A DNA stretch of 64,000 bases from Roseobacter ponti (GCF_012932215.1 NZ_CP048788.1:2976001-3040000); one strand, 5' to 3'. Positions 1-9,108 are shown, counted from the first letter of the stretch. Notes: a model not told the origin generated them from the sequence alone. A program made the numbers and translations.

Positions 1-1
1 T

Positions 2-865
2 CCGGATATTTCGCCCGAGATTTTCTCGGTTACGGTCTTCGGATTTGATTTCGCGCTGCGCTGGTATGCGCTGGCCTATATCGTCGGCATCGTCATCGGA
101 TGGCGGCTGGTGCTTGCGGCGCTGCGCCGGCCGGGGCTGTGGCCTGATGATAAACCGCCCGCCACACCGGAACGCGTCGAGGACATGCTGACCTGGATCA
201 TCGTCGGCGTCATCCTGGGCGGGCGGCTCGGCTATGTCGCTTTTTATCAGCGGGAGTATTATCTTGCGAACCCCGGCGAGATCCTCGCGATCTGGCAGGG
301 CGGCATGGCGTTTCACGGCGGGATGATCGGTGTTGTTGTTGCAGGCTTCGCCTACGCGTTACTGCACCGGCTGCCCAGACTGAGCCTTGCGGATGCGATA
401 GTGCTTGGTGTGCCGCCGGGACTGCTGCTGGGACGGCTGGCAAATTTCATCAATGCCGAGCTCTGGGGGCGCCCGACGACCCTGCCCTGGGGCGTGGCCT
501 TTCCGGGCACAGCAGCCCAGGATTGTCCGGGCGTCGAAGGTCTGTGCGCCCGTCACCCCTCGCAGCTTTACGAGGCGGGGCTCGAGGGTCTGTTGCTGGG
601 CGCGCTGCTGATCTGGCTCGTGTGGCGCAGTGGTGCGCTCAAACGTCCGGGGTTCGTGGCAGGCACGTTTTTCGCAGGCTACGGGTTTTCCCGATTCCTT
701 GTTGAGTTCGTGCGCCAGCCTGATGCCTATTTCAGCGGCCCCGGCAACCCCCTCGGGCTCGCGTGGCATGTCGATGGCTGGGGCCTCACCATGGGACAGA
801 TCCTGTCCCTGCCGATGATCCTCGCCGGGCTCTGGCTGATGGCACGGGCCCGTCGCCGGCAATGA
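2..865 (+). CDS. lgt: Prolipoprotein diacylglyceryl transferase, 5' end cut by window
   Basis: Integral inner-membrane enzyme that transfers diacylglyceryl from phosphatidylglycerol to the lipobox Cys of prolipoproteins. The reading frame is open from base 2, so the true start lies outside; 287 residues are visible. Family hallmarks seen: [11 protein letters not shown] (catalytic His region), the Asn/Gly/Arg-rich signature [27 protein letters not shown], and [11 protein letters not shown] near the C-terminus, with several hydrophobic segments. The stop overlaps the ATG of the next gene (ATGA), so the three genes lgt, midA-like and pgeF form one translationally coupled unit. An ATG at 110 is internal to the family's conserved N-terminus and is not the start. 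Confidence 0.95.
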   Translation, partial: PDISPEIFSVTVFGFDFALRWYALAYIVGIVIGWRLVLAALRRPGLWPDDKPPATPERVEDMLTWIIVGVILGGRLGYVAFYQREYYLANPGEILAIWQGGMAFHGGMIGVVVAGFAYALLHRLPRLSLADAIVLGVPPGLLLGRLANFINAELWGRPTTLPWGVAFPGTAAQDCPGVEGLCARHPSQLYEAGLEGLLLGALLIWLVWRSGALKRPGFVAGTFFAGYGFSRFLVEFVRQPDAYFSGPGNPLGLAWHVDGWGLTMGQILSLPMILAGLWLMARARRRQ

Positions 866-1920
866 CACTGCGCGACCTGCTCACGGCACGGATAGCGGAA
901 AACGGGCCACTTACCGTTGCGGAATATATGGCCGAGTGCCTGTTGCATCCCCGGTACGGATACTACACCACGCGCGACCCGTTTGGCCAGGCGGGAGATT
1001 TTACCACGGCACCCGAAATCAGCCAGATGTTCGGCGAACTGATCGGACTTTGCATGGCTCAGGCCTGGCTTGATCAGGGCCGCCCGGCACCTTTTACACT
1101 GGCCGAAGCCGGTCCAGGGCGCGGAACCCTGATGGCTGATATCCTGCGAGCAACGGCCGGCGTGCCGGGGTTTCATGAAGCTGCAAGCGTGACGCTTTTT
1201 GAAGTCTCGGAAAAACTGCGCGCTCTGCAGACCGCGGCCCTCGCACCGCTCAGGCCGGTCTTTGCTGATACCCTTGATGCGCTTCCGGTTGCGCCTCTGT
1301 TTTTTGTTGCCAACGAATTCTTTGATGCCCTGCCGATACGCCAGTTTGTGCGCGCAGAAAAACACTGGCGGGAACGCCAGGTCGGCCTGCAGGACGGCGC
1401 GCTGTGTTTTGGTCTCGCACCTGAGTTGCCGCAGCCGGCCCTGTCGCACCGTCTGGAAGATACGGTTCCCGGAGATATGGTCGAATACGCACCTCAGGCC
1501 GGGCCTCTGGCAGAAGCAGCAGGACGCAGAATAGCAGATACCGGCGGGCTGGCACTGATCATTGATTATGGCGACTGGCGCAGCACCGGCGACACATTCC
1601 AGGCGGTGAGAGAGCATAAAAAGGCCGGCGTCTTTGAAGAACCGGGCCATGCGGATCTGACCGCGCATGTGGATTTCGAAGGACTGGCACGGGCGGCCCC
1701 CTGTGCCGCGACACAGCTCACCACCCAGGGAACGTTCCTTGAAAGACTGGGCATCACGGAACGCGCGCGCCGGCTTGCGACCCGTCTCAGCGGCACGGCG
1801 CTGGAAGTGCATATCGCAGCACATCGCCGCTTGACGCACCCTGACGAAATGGGAACTCTGTTCAAAGTGCTGGGTCTTTATCGCGATGCGGACGGACCGC
1901 CACCCGGATTGGAACGATGA
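862..1920 (+). CDS. MidA/NDUFAF7-like SAM-dependent methyltransferase
   Basis: 352-residue class I methyltransferase of the COG1565/DUF185 family; the mitochondrial relative NDUFAF7 methylates an Arg of a complex I subunit, and a similar role in bacteria is inference. Seen: the family signature [18 protein letters not shown] at about residues 45-62, the SAM-binding GPGRGT loop at 84-89, and [12 protein letters not shown] further on. ATG 862 is chosen because it overlaps the lgt stop and gives the expected N-terminus; an upstream in-frame extension to 763 would run deep into lgt. Its stop overlaps the pgeF ATG in the same way. Confidence 0.9.
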   Translation: MTLRDLLTARIAENGPLTVAEYMAECLLHPRYGYYTTRDPFGQAGDFTTAPEISQMFGELIGLCMAQAWLDQGRPAPFTLAEAGPGRGTLMADILRATAGVPGFHEAASVTLFEVSEKLRALQTAALAPLRPVFADTLDALPVAPLFFVANEFFDALPIRQFVRAEKHWRERQVGLQDGALCFGLAPELPQPALSHRLEDTVPGDMVEYAPQAGPLAEAAGRRIADTGGLALIIDYGDWRSTGDTFQAVREHKKAGVFEEPGHADLTAHVDFEGLARAAPCAATQLTTQGTFLERLGITERARRLATRLSGTALEVHIAAHRRLTHPDEMGTLFKVLGLYRDADGPPPGLER

Positions 1921-2672
1921 CGCTTGAAATCCTGACCGCTGACAGTCTCGGACCTGTAAGGCACGGGTTTTTCACCCGGCGCGGGGGCGCATCATCGGGT
2001 GTATTTGCGGGCCTTAACTGCGGATCCGGGAGTTCTGATCAGTCGGAAATTGTCGCAATCAACCGCGCGCGCGTGGCACAGGCAATGGGGGTTGGCACCG
2101 ATCACCTGGTGGGCGTACATCAGGTTCATTCAGCTGATGCGGTCACTGTCACCGGCCCGCTGCAGGAAAAGCCCAGAGCAGACGCGCTGGTGACCGATCA
2201 GCCCGGTGTCGCGCTGTCGATCCTGACGGCGGACTGCCAGCCCGTACTTTTTGCCGATCATGAGACCGGCGTTATTGGTGCAGCTCACGCAGGATGGAAA
2301 GGCGCTCTGAACGGCGTGCTGGAGGCAACGATTGAGGCCATGCTCGGTCTGGGCGCTGCGCGTGGCAACATCCATGCCGTCATCGGCCCTTCTATTTCGC
2401 AGGCCGCCTATGAAGTCGGGCCGGAATTCTTTGATGCTTTCAGCGCCGAGGATCCGGAGTACGCACGTTTTTTTGCAGGCGGCACCGGTGACCGGATGAT
2501 GTTCGATTTGCCGGCCTTCGGGCTGTACCGTCTGCGCGAGGCCGGCATCGGATCAGCCGAATGGACGCGACACTGTACTTATGCGGATGCAGACCGATTC
2601 TTTTCCTACCGGCGCAGCACCCATAAAAAAGAAGCCGACTACGGCCGGCTGATCGCCGCCATCACGCTGTGA
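1917..2672 (+). CDS. pgeF: Peptidoglycan editing factor PgeF (YfiH/laccase-domain family)
   Basis: 251 residues, usual family length. PgeF-type proteins remove mis-incorporated residues from muropeptide precursors; older annotations call them multicopper polyphenol oxidases. The Zn-binding triad is visible as His71 (GVHQVH), Cys107 (TADCQP) and His124 (GAAHAGWKG), the same numbering as in the E. coli protein. It closes the lgt-midA-pgeF operon by ATGA overlap, linking lipoprotein and cell-wall quality-control genes. No strong intrinsic terminator follows directly; the nearest hairpin is the dyad at 2904-2923. Confidence 0.9.
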   Translation: MTLEILTADSLGPVRHGFFTRRGGASSGVFAGLNCGSGSSDQSEIVAINRARVAQAMGVGTDHLVGVHQVHSADAVTVTGPLQEKPRADALVTDQPGVALSILTADCQPVLFADHETGVIGAAHAGWKGALNGVLEATIEAMLGLGAARGNIHAVIGPSISQAAYEVGPEFFDAFSAEDPEYARFFAGGTGDRMMFDLPAFGLYRLREAGIGSAEWTRHCTYADADRFFSYRRSTHKKEADYGRLIAAITL

Positions 2673-2845
2673 AATCGAACCAAAGGCGGCAGAAACCCGG
2701 CGAAACCTGCCCCGGGAAGGCCGCATTTGCCGTGAACAATGCTGAATTCTCTGCCCTATTGTCTCCTGCCAAAGTGATTTTCTTCTCCGTTTCCCCATAA
2801 AAACAACAGAAAATCGCGAGACCGCCCAAATCGGGCAATTCGTTC

Positions 2846-2862
2846 AAAATTGCAGCAATTTT
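2846..2862. promoter_or_regulatory. 17-base palindrome AAAATTGC-A-GCAATTTT
   Basis: Two perfect 8-base arms around a single central base. It overlaps the candidate -35 element TTGCAG at 2850-2855. This is a typical operator arrangement, but no regulator can be named. Confidence 0.45.
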
Positions 2863-2903
2863 TCCGTGAAATTAATTCAGATTTATTGTTTCCCGCCCCA
2901 AAC

Positions 2904-2923
2904 CTGCCCGAATGGTCGGGCAG
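2904..2923. promoter_or_regulatory. 20-base perfect dyad with CTG...CAG ends
   Basis: CTGCCCGA-ATGG-TCGGGCAG. If transcribed it forms an 8-bp GC-rich stem with a 4-base loop, extendable by CAAA/TTTG across one bulged C (2899-2927). It could end pgeF transcripts, act as a leader hairpin for the ORF at 2983, or be a protein-binding dyad. The CTG-N14-CAG outline also resembles LuxR-type boxes. The T-run is too short for a classical terminator. Confidence 0.5.
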
Positions 2924-2982
2924 TTTGATGCTCAACGAGAGGCAAATGCCCCGGAGCAGACAAAAAAGAGCAGGACAAGAAC

Positions 2983-3129
2983 ATGAAACCCAATAAACGC
3001 TTCATCCGGTCCGTCGTTAAGACCGCCGGGATGTCAAAAACACAAATGCCCTGGCAACGGGGGGAGCGTCGTGCAGCCTTTATCGCCAGGCGCGCCGGAA
3101 AAGAGCAACCGGTCGCCAGATCTGCCTGA
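2983..3129 (+). CDS. Very basic 48-residue microprotein, unknown function
   Basis: ATG at 2983 is preceded by AGGA (2972-2975) at 7-base spacing. The ORF ends in TGA and is followed 44 bases later by a textbook terminator, so it looks like a self-contained transcription unit. The product has 13 Lys/Arg against 2 acidic residues (net about +11), with a central MPWQRGERR and an Arg-rich FIARRAG segment. There is no signal peptide or membrane segment. The charge suggests nucleic-acid, ribosome or membrane-surface binding, but that is inference; I do not recognise the family. Confidence 0.7.
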   Translation: MKPNKRFIRSVVKTAGMSKTQMPWQRGERRAAFIARRAGKEQPVARSA

Positions 3130-3173
3130 ATCATTCCCTCCAGAGTGACGGCCCCGGCAGAGGCCATTTCCTT

Positions 3174-3207
3174 AACCCTTCCGCGACGAATCGCGGGAGG
3201 GTTTTTT
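3174..3207 (+). terminator. Intrinsic terminator after the 48-residue ORF
   Basis: AACCCTTCCGCG (3174-3185), 6-base loop, CGCGGGAGGGTT (3192-3203). The stem is 12 bp with one G-T pair and runs into six T. Strong rho-independent form on the + strand. Confidence 0.9.
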
Positions 3208-3428
3208 CCTGCGCCAATTGTGACGAACCGGCTGAGGCTGAAGAAACAAACCTACCGGATCGTCAGGATTGGTCCCGGGTACGTGTCGAATAGCACAGGA
3301 CCTTTGACAGATCTGCAGGCCGTCGCACATTCTGTCCGGACCCAAGACACGAAAGAACATGTACCTGTCCTTTCCGTGCTCGTCGGTGGGGCCGACACGG
3401 GATGTGACCAGCTTTAAAAGGTGATCGC

Positions 3429-4181
3429 ATGACCCTCACGCCGCCCGCATCCACACTGCCTGCTCCCGTTTCCGCCTCTGATACCCGTCCCGCATCCCGC
3501 ATCAACTGTGCGGTCCGGATTGCGGACATTGCCGCCCTGAGATCAGACCGCAGCACGATCATCGGACAGCGCCGGATCCCGGCTTTGCCGCTTTTTGACC
3601 GGGCGTTTTCAGCCTTTGCCCGTGGCACGCTCGTGCACACGCCGCAGGGCCCCGTGGCCGTGGAAGATCTGCACCCCGGCGACAGGGTCGCAACCTCCGG
3701 CGGCACCGGTGAAATCACCTGGATCGGATCGGCATCATACGCGCCCGCGGACGACGCGGGCCGCATGCCGCTCACCCGGATCATGGCTGACAGCTTTGGT
3801 GTGAACCGGCCGGACAGTTTTGTCAGCCTCGGCGCTGCGGCATGTCTGCTGCAAACACCCGCGCACCTTCGTGCGGGCTATGAGGGCCGGCAGGTCATGA
3901 CCCCTGCCAGGAGTTTTGTGGACGGGGTGAACGTTATTGAAGTAACGCCCCCGACCCCGGTTCGGCTCTTTCACATCGCCCTGCGCCAGCATGACGCAAT
4001 CATTGCGGGCGGTCTGGAGGTTGAGAGCTTTCACCCTGATGCAGCGGCCCTGCGGGACACATCGCATACGCTCCGCGACGTTTACATGTCGCTTTTTCCG
4101 CACATCGAATCGCTCAGTGAATTCGGGCCGGTGGCGTTTGAACGGCTTCCTGCGGATGCGTCAGATCAGACCGCGGCTTAA
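3429..4181 (+). CDS. Hint_2-domain protein lacking the catalytic Cys
   Basis: 250 residues. An N-terminal leader (1-60) precedes a Hedgehog/intein-type fold of the Hint_2 kind common in Rhodobacteraceae: ARGTLVHTP, VEDLHPGDRVATSGG and ITWIG at 64-100, then LFHIALRQHDAIIAGGLEVESF near 190-210. The residue where Hint proteins carry the nucleophile (Cys-Phe-x-x-Gly-Thr) is Ala62 (AFARGT), so self-splicing or cleavage chemistry is probably lost. The start is supported by AAGGTGATC just upstream. The role is unknown; related proteins are often secreted or surface-associated, but no signal peptide is seen. Its 3' end overlaps the convergent Lrp gene by 4 bases. Confidence 0.75.
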   Translation: MTLTPPASTLPAPVSASDTRPASRINCAVRIADIAALRSDRSTIIGQRRIPALPLFDRAFSAFARGTLVHTPQGPVAVEDLHPGDRVATSGGTGEITWIGSASYAPADDAGRMPLTRIMADSFGVNRPDSFVSLGAAACLLQTPAHLRAGYEGRQVMTPARSFVDGVNVIEVTPPTPVRLFHIALRQHDAIIAGGLEVESFHPDAAALRDTSHTLRDVYMSLFPHIESLSEFGPVAFERLPADASDQTAA

Positions 4182-4678
4182 CCGGCAGCACTCAGGCGCG
4201 CTTCGAGCACGTCAAAGGGCACACCGGGATCGTCCTTGGCACAGCGGATCACCAGCGATGTCTTGACGCTGGCGACATTCGGGGTGGTCAGCAACTCGCC
4301 GGTAAGGAACTTCTGAAAACCGGACAGGTCGGGTGCCGCGCATTTCAGGATGAAATCAACCTCACCGTTGAGCATATGGCACTCGCGTACGAGCGGCCAG
4401 GCCCGGCAGCGGTTTTCAAAGGCTGTCAGATCGGCTTCAGCCTGGCTGGCCAGGCCAACCATCGCAAAAACCTGTACTTCAAAGCCAAGCTCGCGGGCGT
4501 CGACTTCCGCATGATACCCTTTGATATAACCCGACTCTTCCAGCGTTCTGACCCGCCGCAGGCAGGGCGGCGCCGAAATGCCCACCCGCCTTGCAAGCTC
4601 GACATTGGTCATCCGACCATCTGCCTGCAACTCAGCAAGGATCTTCCGATCTATCGGATCCAGACGTGTTCCTGCCAT
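4178..4678 (-). CDS. Lrp/AsnC-family transcriptional regulator
   Basis: 166 residues. An N-terminal winged HTH ([30 protein letters not shown], given here as a region of residues 6-34) is followed by the RAM/AsnC ligand-binding domain with the GxxDF-like turn [12 protein letters not shown] 4678 is chosen for its GGGGGG Shine-Dalgarno stretch and the canonical start; the open frame upstream (to 4888) would run into the divergent trxB. It lies head to head with trxB over a 199-base region and probably regulates itself or trxB, as Lrp-type genes often act on neighbours. The target is inference. Confidence 0.9.
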   Translation of the reverse strand: MAGTRLDPIDRKILAELQADGRMTNVELARRVGISAPPCLRRVRTLEESGYIKGYHAEVDARELGFEVQVFAMVGLASQAEADLTAFENRCRAWPLVRECHMLNGEVDFILKCAAPDLSGFQKFLTGELLTTPNVASVKTSLVIRCAKDDPGVPFDVLEARLSAAG

Positions 4679-4877
4679 ATGCCCCCCTGATTTTGCAGAA
4701 GTTATAGCACCGCCACAGGCACGCGCAATATTATTTCGCAATTGCGCAAGATTCTTTCTGGAATTCTTCGAACCTGTAATCCGACTATGCACCAGGCGCC
4801 TGCATTCGAGGGGTTTAAGCCCTGCCTCCGCCGCTATATATCGGTGGCTGCTGCAACCAGACCAGACGGGGATTATC

Positions 4878-5879
4878 ATGGGTAACACACGTAAAACGCG
4901 CGTACTTATTATCGGCTCAGGCCCTGCCGGTTATACCGCCGGCGTCTATGCCAGCCGCGCGATGCTGGACCCTCTTCTGGTGCAGGGTATTGAACCCGGC
5001 GGGCAGCTGACCACCACCACTGAAGTGGAGAACTGGCCCGGTGACACTGAAGTGCAGGGGCCCGATCTGATGGTGCGCATGGAAGCGCATGCCAAAGCGA
5101 TGGGTACCGAAATCATCGGCGATATCATCGTGGACCTGAATCTCGAAAAACGCCCCTTCATCGCCACGGGTGACAGCGGCACGACCTATGTGGCCGATGC
5201 AGTAATCCTCGCGACCGGCGCCCGGGCCAAATGGCTCGGACTGCCGTCCGAAGAAAAGTTCAAAGGCTTCGGTGTCTCAGCCTGCGCGACCTGTGACGGC
5301 TTTTTCTACCGCGGCCAGGAAATTGTCGTGATCGGCGGCGGCAATACGGCCGTGGAAGAGGCGCTGTTCCTGACGAACTTCGCCTCAAAGGTCACCCTGA
5401 TCCACCGCCGCGACGAGCTGCGCGCGGAAAAGATCCTGATCGACCGGCTGATGAAAAACCCAAAAATCGAACCTCTGTGGTTTCATGAGCTCGAAGAGGT
5501 CGTGGGCACGGATGCTCCGCTCGGTGTCGAAGCGGTGCGGGTGAAAAGCACAAAAACCGGCGAAATAACAGAAATTCCGGCCAAAGGTGTCTTTGTCGCC
5601 ATTGGTCATGCCCCTGCCAACGAGCTGGTGAAGGACGTGCTTGAGACGCATATGGGCGGCTATGTCGTCACGAAACCCGACAGCACCGAGACATCGATCC
5701 CGGGAGTGTTCGCCGCAGGCGACCTGACCGACCACAAATACCGCCAGGCGGTCACATCTGCCGGCATGGGCTGCATGGCGGCGCTCGAAGCGGAGCGCTT
5801 TCTGGCAGAAAACGAGGGCGAAGAGACCTCCCTGCCCCTGGGCTACGGCGCTGAGGTCTCCGAAAGCGCCGCGGAGTAG
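4878..5879 (+). CDS. trxB: Thioredoxin reductase (NADPH)
   Basis: 333-residue FAD/NADPH enzyme that reduces thioredoxin. Seen: FAD-binding GSGPAG at 13-18, redox-active Cys136-Ala-Thr-Cys139 followed by Asp-Gly, NADPH-binding GGGNTA near 155, [10 protein letters not shown], and the C-terminal FAD-binding [13 protein letters not shown] 4878 gives the standard length; an upstream in-frame extension reaching 4578 is antisense to the Lrp gene and is not used. The C-terminal tail of about 20 residues (Glu-rich) is slightly longer than in E. coli. Confidence 0.96.
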   Translation: MGNTRKTRVLIIGSGPAGYTAGVYASRAMLDPLLVQGIEPGGQLTTTTEVENWPGDTEVQGPDLMVRMEAHAKAMGTEIIGDIIVDLNLEKRPFIATGDSGTTYVADAVILATGARAKWLGLPSEEKFKGFGVSACATCDGFFYRGQEIVVIGGGNTAVEEALFLTNFASKVTLIHRRDELRAEKILIDRLMKNPKIEPLWFHELEEVVGTDAPLGVEAVRVKSTKTGEITEIPAKGVFVAIGHAPANELVKDVLETHMGGYVVTKPDSTETSIPGVFAAGDLTDHKYRQAVTSAGMGCMAALEAERFLAENEGEETSLPLGYGAEVSESAAE

Positions 5880-6012
5880 CACGCAGACCGGGCGCGCCCT
5901 GAGCAGGTGTTGCCTGCGTACGGTGGGTTAAGTCGGTAAACACACGACATATGGATAACGCCAGACGTGCCCTGACCGAAGACCGGTCTGAACCGTTTCA
6001 AGCGAGGTCCAT

Positions 6013-7353
6013 ATGCCCACACGTGCCGCCCTGTCCCATATTCCCGGCCCGCCCCTGCCGCCGCTCGTTGGCCATACGCTGACGATCGCCCGCGACAGTT
6101 ATGGCACACAGCAGGAATATATCCGTCGTTACGGCCCTGTTTACAAAACGAAAATGCTGGGTGTCTGGAGGGTCAACCTTTGCGGGCCGGACGCGCTCGA
6201 ATATGTGCTGCTGGATCAGGAAAAAAATTTCTCATCCGAAGGCGGCTGGGACGCGCTGCGCAAAATCTACCCGGGCGGCCTCATTCTGCAGGATTTTGAC
6301 AAGCACCGCATGAACCGCAGGATCATGACAGCAGCCTTTCGCGCTTCTGCCATCCGGGAATACCGGGCGCGCATGGAGCAGACGATGAACGATCTGCTGC
6401 TCAGCTGGCCGCGCGAACGCCCTTTTGATTTTTACGCCGCCATCAAGGATCTGACCCTGCGCATGGGTGGTGCCGTCTTTATGGGGCTGCCGCTCGATGG
6501 CGCACTGGCACAAAAGATCAACCGCGCCATCAAAAACGAGATCCGCGCCTCGGTCACGCCGATCCGCCATGCCATCCCCTTTACACCGATGTGGCACGGG
6601 GTACGGGGGCGCGATTTTCTGCGCAACACTTTCCGGGATCTGATCGCTGAACGCCGGGAGACGGGCGGCAATGATTTCTTTTCACAGATGTGCGTGGCCA
6701 CGGATGATGACGGTCACGCGTGGGATGAAGAGCAGATCGTCAACCAGTTCAATCTGCTGATCATGGCCGCACATGACACCACAGCTACCTCTCTGACCGT
6801 GATGATGTCGGCTCTTGGCTCTCACCCGGAGTGGCAGCGCCGGCTGGTTCAGGAAGTCGCGGATCTGGGGGATGTACCGCTCGATGAGGACGCGCTGGCA
6901 AAGATGACGGAGACCGATAAGGTTTTCCGGGAAGCGCTGCGCCTTGTGCCCCCTGTGCCATTTATTCCGCGCCTGGCGCTGCGTGATTTTCACTGGCAGG
7001 GCTTTGATATCCCCGCCGGGACATCGCTGGCGCTCAATCCGGGCGTTACGATGCTGTCGCCGGATCTCTACACCAGTCCCGAAGGTTTTGATCCGGACCG
7101 GTTCAGCCCGGAGCGCGCCGAGGACCGCAGCCACCGTTTTGCCTGGACGCCTTTCGGTGGCGGGGCGCATAAATGTATCGGGATGCATTTCGCCACCATG
7201 CAGGTAAAGCTCTTTGTGGCGACGCTGCTGCGCAGGAACCGGGTCGGCCTGCCTTATGGCGCACCGGAATGGCAGCGGATGCCGATCCCGAAACCAAAGG
7301 GGGGATTGCCCCTCGTGCTGCGCCCGGCGACAGCCCTGCGCCGCGCCGCCTGA
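6013..7353 (+). CDS. Cytochrome P450
   Basis: 446 residues. Seen: proline-rich entry IPGPPLPPLVG (10-20), I-helix oxygen-activation motif AHDTT (253-257), K-helix ExxR (Glu307-Arg310), and heme loop FGGGAHKCIG with axial Cys388. There is no N-terminal membrane anchor, so it is a soluble class I type enzyme that needs a ferredoxin and reductase, neither of which is encoded nearby. General resemblance is to the CYP120/CYP26-like branch, which would suggest lipid, retinoid or fatty-acid-like substrates; this assignment is weak. It stands alone between trxB (133-base gap) and a convergent phzF-like gene 6 bases downstream. Confidence 0.92.
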   Translation: MPTRAALSHIPGPPLPPLVGHTLTIARDSYGTQQEYIRRYGPVYKTKMLGVWRVNLCGPDALEYVLLDQEKNFSSEGGWDALRKIYPGGLILQDFDKHRMNRRIMTAAFRASAIREYRARMEQTMNDLLLSWPRERPFDFYAAIKDLTLRMGGAVFMGLPLDGALAQKINRAIKNEIRASVTPIRHAIPFTPMWHGVRGRDFLRNTFRDLIAERRETGGNDFFSQMCVATDDDGHAWDEEQIVNQFNLLIMAAHDTTATSLTVMMSALGSHPEWQRRLVQEVADLGDVPLDEDALAKMTETDKVFREALRLVPPVPFIPRLALRDFHWQGFDIPAGTSLALNPGVTMLSPDLYTSPEGFDPDRFSPERAEDRSHRFAWTPFGGGAHKCIGMHFATMQVKLFVATLLRRNRVGLPYGAPEWQRMPIPKPKGGLPLVLRPATALRRAA

Positions 7354-7359
7354 GCCGGG

Positions 7360-8232
7360 TCAGGGAAAATGCACAGTGCCTGACATCACGATGACGCCGT
7401 TGCCGCTGACCTCGACCCCGGTGATGGCGTCGCGCGGGCCCAGCACGCTGACCTGTGCCTGACCGGGGCGACCCATGGTGTGCCCCTGTTCGGCGACAAA
7501 ATCCGGTTTACCGATCAGCCCGTGAGACCACAGATACGCTGCCATGGCACCGGTCGCGGAGCCGGTGAAGGGGTCTTCGGCAGGAGACGGCGGCGCCAGC
7601 AACAGGCGCGCATAAGTATCGCCGGCGTCTGTCGCCCCGTCCTGAACGACCCAGAAGGGCTCCATCAGGTCCGTCTCCGAATGCCCCAGATGCGTGGCGA
7701 GCCTTTGGAAAGCGCCATGATCAAAGGTCAGCGCCTCAAGCGCTGCGCGGTCGCGCAGGACCGTGATGCAGAACGGCAGGCCTGTTGAGACAATCTGCGG
7801 CGGCGCGACGATCTGACCGGGTGAAATGCTGCCAGCTTCGGCGACGATACCGGCCGGAACCGTTTCACCGAACTGCGGCGCGATCTGGGTCATTGTGACC
7901 CTGGTGCCGCTGACAGTTACCGGAATGATGCCTGCCCCGGTCTCCAGCGTCAGCGACCCGTCGTCTACCATGCCACGGGCCCGCATTGCGGCCACGGTCG
8001 CGATGGTGGGGTGGCCGGCAAACGGGATCTCACGGCTCGCGAGAAAGTACCGGACACGGATGTCCGCCACGTCGGAAGGCCCGGTAAAAGTACATTCCAC
8101 CAGAGAGGTTTCGCAGACGTAAGCCATGCATAATTCCGCAGGCAGTGCCGCGCTGTCATGCACGACCGCGCAGCCGTTGCCCCCAAAGGCCCTCGCGGCA
8201 AAGGCATCCACCCAGTCGAACTGATAATCCAT
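7360..8232 (-). CDS. PhzF-family isomerase/epimerase-like protein
   Basis: 290 residues with the two-lobed diaminopimelate-epimerase fold of the PhzF family. Seen: F-GGNGCAVV near 16-24, the CETSLVECTF segment with the likely general acid/base Glu41, PFAGHPTIATVAA near 74-86, and DPFTGSATGAMAAYL near 219-233. No phenazine genes are nearby, and most PhzF homologues outside phenazine producers have unknown substrates. It converges on the P450 gene with only 6 bases between stops and no terminator in between. Confidence 0.88.
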   Translation of the reverse strand: MDYQFDWVDAFAARAFGGNGCAVVHDSAALPAELCMAYVCETSLVECTFTGPSDVADIRVRYFLASREIPFAGHPTIATVAAMRARGMVDDGSLTLETGAGIIPVTVSGTRVTMTQIAPQFGETVPAGIVAEAGSISPGQIVAPPQIVSTGLPFCITVLRDRAALEALTFDHGAFQRLATHLGHSETDLMEPFWVVQDGATDAGDTYARLLLAPPSPAEDPFTGSATGAMAAYLWSHGLIGKPDFVAEQGHTMGRPGQAQVSVLGPRDAITGVEVSGNGVIVMSGTVHFP

Positions 8233-8248
8233 CGCCCGTCTCCCGAAA

Positions 8249-8280
8249 TAAAAAAGGGCCGCAGCGGTCTGCAGCCCTTC
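8249..8280 (-). terminator. Intrinsic terminator downstream of the hsp20-DUF1150 pair
   Basis: On the minus strand AAGGGC-TGCAG, loop ACCG, CTGCG-GCCCTT is followed by six T. It sits between the DUF1150 stop and the phzF-like start. Confidence 0.8.
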
Positions 8281-8308
8281 TTAAGTCTTCAACACCCCTC
8301 AGGCGGCG

Positions 8309-8533
8309 TCAATGCACGGCGACCGGCGCATAGTCATTCTGCCGCGCGAGACGAAACGCAAGGTTGCGGTCCGCGACAAGTGCCAGCTGCTGGCCCTCGC
8401 TGTCATGCACAGCATAGAGCTGCTCCAGGCCTTCAATCTGGCCCTGCACCTCGTCGGGCAGGTCGGTCACATCGATCGCTTTGACGTAAACGATGCGGCT
8501 GTCTGTCTGGTGTCCTTCAAACGGTTCGTGCAT
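8309..8533 (-). CDS. DUF1150-family small protein
   Basis: 74 residues with the family pattern IVYVKAIDVTDLP ... YAVHDSEGQQLALVADRNLAFRLARQND. Function is unknown. It begins 3 bases after the hsp20 stop, and this Hsp20-DUF1150 pairing recurs in Rhodobacteraceae, which suggests co-expression under heat or protein stress. The start is the ATG at 8533, preceded on its strand by an AAGGGGTGAGCC Shine-Dalgarno-like stretch. Confidence 0.88.
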   Translation of the reverse strand: MHEPFEGHQTDSRIVYVKAIDVTDLPDEVQGQIEGLEQLYAVHDSEGQQLALVADRNLAFRLARQNDYAPVAVH

Positions 8534-8536
8534 GGC

Positions 8537-8950
8537 TCACCCCTTTCTTATGTTGATTGTTTTGACGACGGACTGCGGTTTCGCGCGCGTCAGATCTACG
8601 TGCAGCAGACCGTTTCCGATGATGGCTTCACCCACGTCCACACCATCGGCGAGCACAAAGCTGCGCTGAAACTGGCGGGCGGCGATGCCGCGGTGCAAAA
8701 ACACGCGTCCTTCGCTGTCATCGGTCTGGCGACCGCGGATGACCAGCTGCCGGTCCTCGACGGTGATCGAGATATCTTCTTCGGCAAAACCAGCAACAGC
8801 CAGCGTGATCCGGTAGGAGAAATCGGATGTCTGTTCGATATTGAACGGAGGGTAGCCCTCATTGCCGGATTTCGCAGTGCGCTCCAGCAGGCGTTCAAGC
8901 TGCTCAAATCCCAGCATATGGGGATATGAACCAAGGGTCATTTTCGTCAT
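8537..8950 (-). CDS. Small heat-shock protein, Hsp20/IbpA family
   Basis: 137-residue ATP-independent holdase. The alpha-crystallin domain spans about 35-130 (PPFNIEQTSDFSYRITLAVAG region, then QLVIRGRQ and VFLHRGIAARQFQRSF), with a C-terminal Ile-Asn-Ile motif (IxI) that normally docks neighbouring subunits. An AAAGGA Shine-Dalgarno lies about 9 bases before the ATG. I found no convincing RpoH promoter or ROSE thermometer upstream. Confidence 0.93.
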   Translation of the reverse strand: MTKMTLGSYPHMLGFEQLERLLERTAKSGNEGYPPFNIEQTSDFSYRITLAVAGFAEEDISITVEDRQLVIRGRQTDDSEGRVFLHRGIAARQFQRSFVLADGVDVGEAIIGNGLLHVDLTRAKPQSVVKTINIRKG

Positions 8951-9108
8951 GCGACACGTCCTTTTAGGTCAAGCGACAGTCATTCAGAATCCCTTAACGG
9001 CGATCCCTGACATGAATATGGGGAGCAGTCGCGCCACAGACAAGGGCTATGCGATAAAGTCCCGAGCCCTTATGATGATACCGGTAACAGCTATGGAATC
9101 ACGCTGCG

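Larger units (their letters stand above)
2673..2982 (+). other. 310-base AT-richer intergenic region with two dyads
   Basis: The region lies between pgeF and the 48-residue ORF and has no convincing ORF. It is clearly more AT-rich from about 2780 to 2890 than its surroundings. It holds an odd palindrome at 2846-2862 and a 20-base perfect inverted repeat at 2904-2923, listed separately. A candidate promoter TTGCAG (2850-2855) with TTAATT/TAATTC about 16-17 bases downstream would start transcription near 2884. This is a pattern match only. Confidence 0.6.

Noticed and set aside
3145-3417. 90-residue open frame between the microprotein and the Hint gene
   Set aside because: It runs through a strong terminator, has no ribosome site and no recognisable features.
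8951-9030. ROSE RNA thermometer or RpoH promoter upstream of hsp20
   Set aside because: No conserved anti-Shine-Dalgarno hairpin of the ROSE type and no properly spaced RpoH -35/-10 could be seen.
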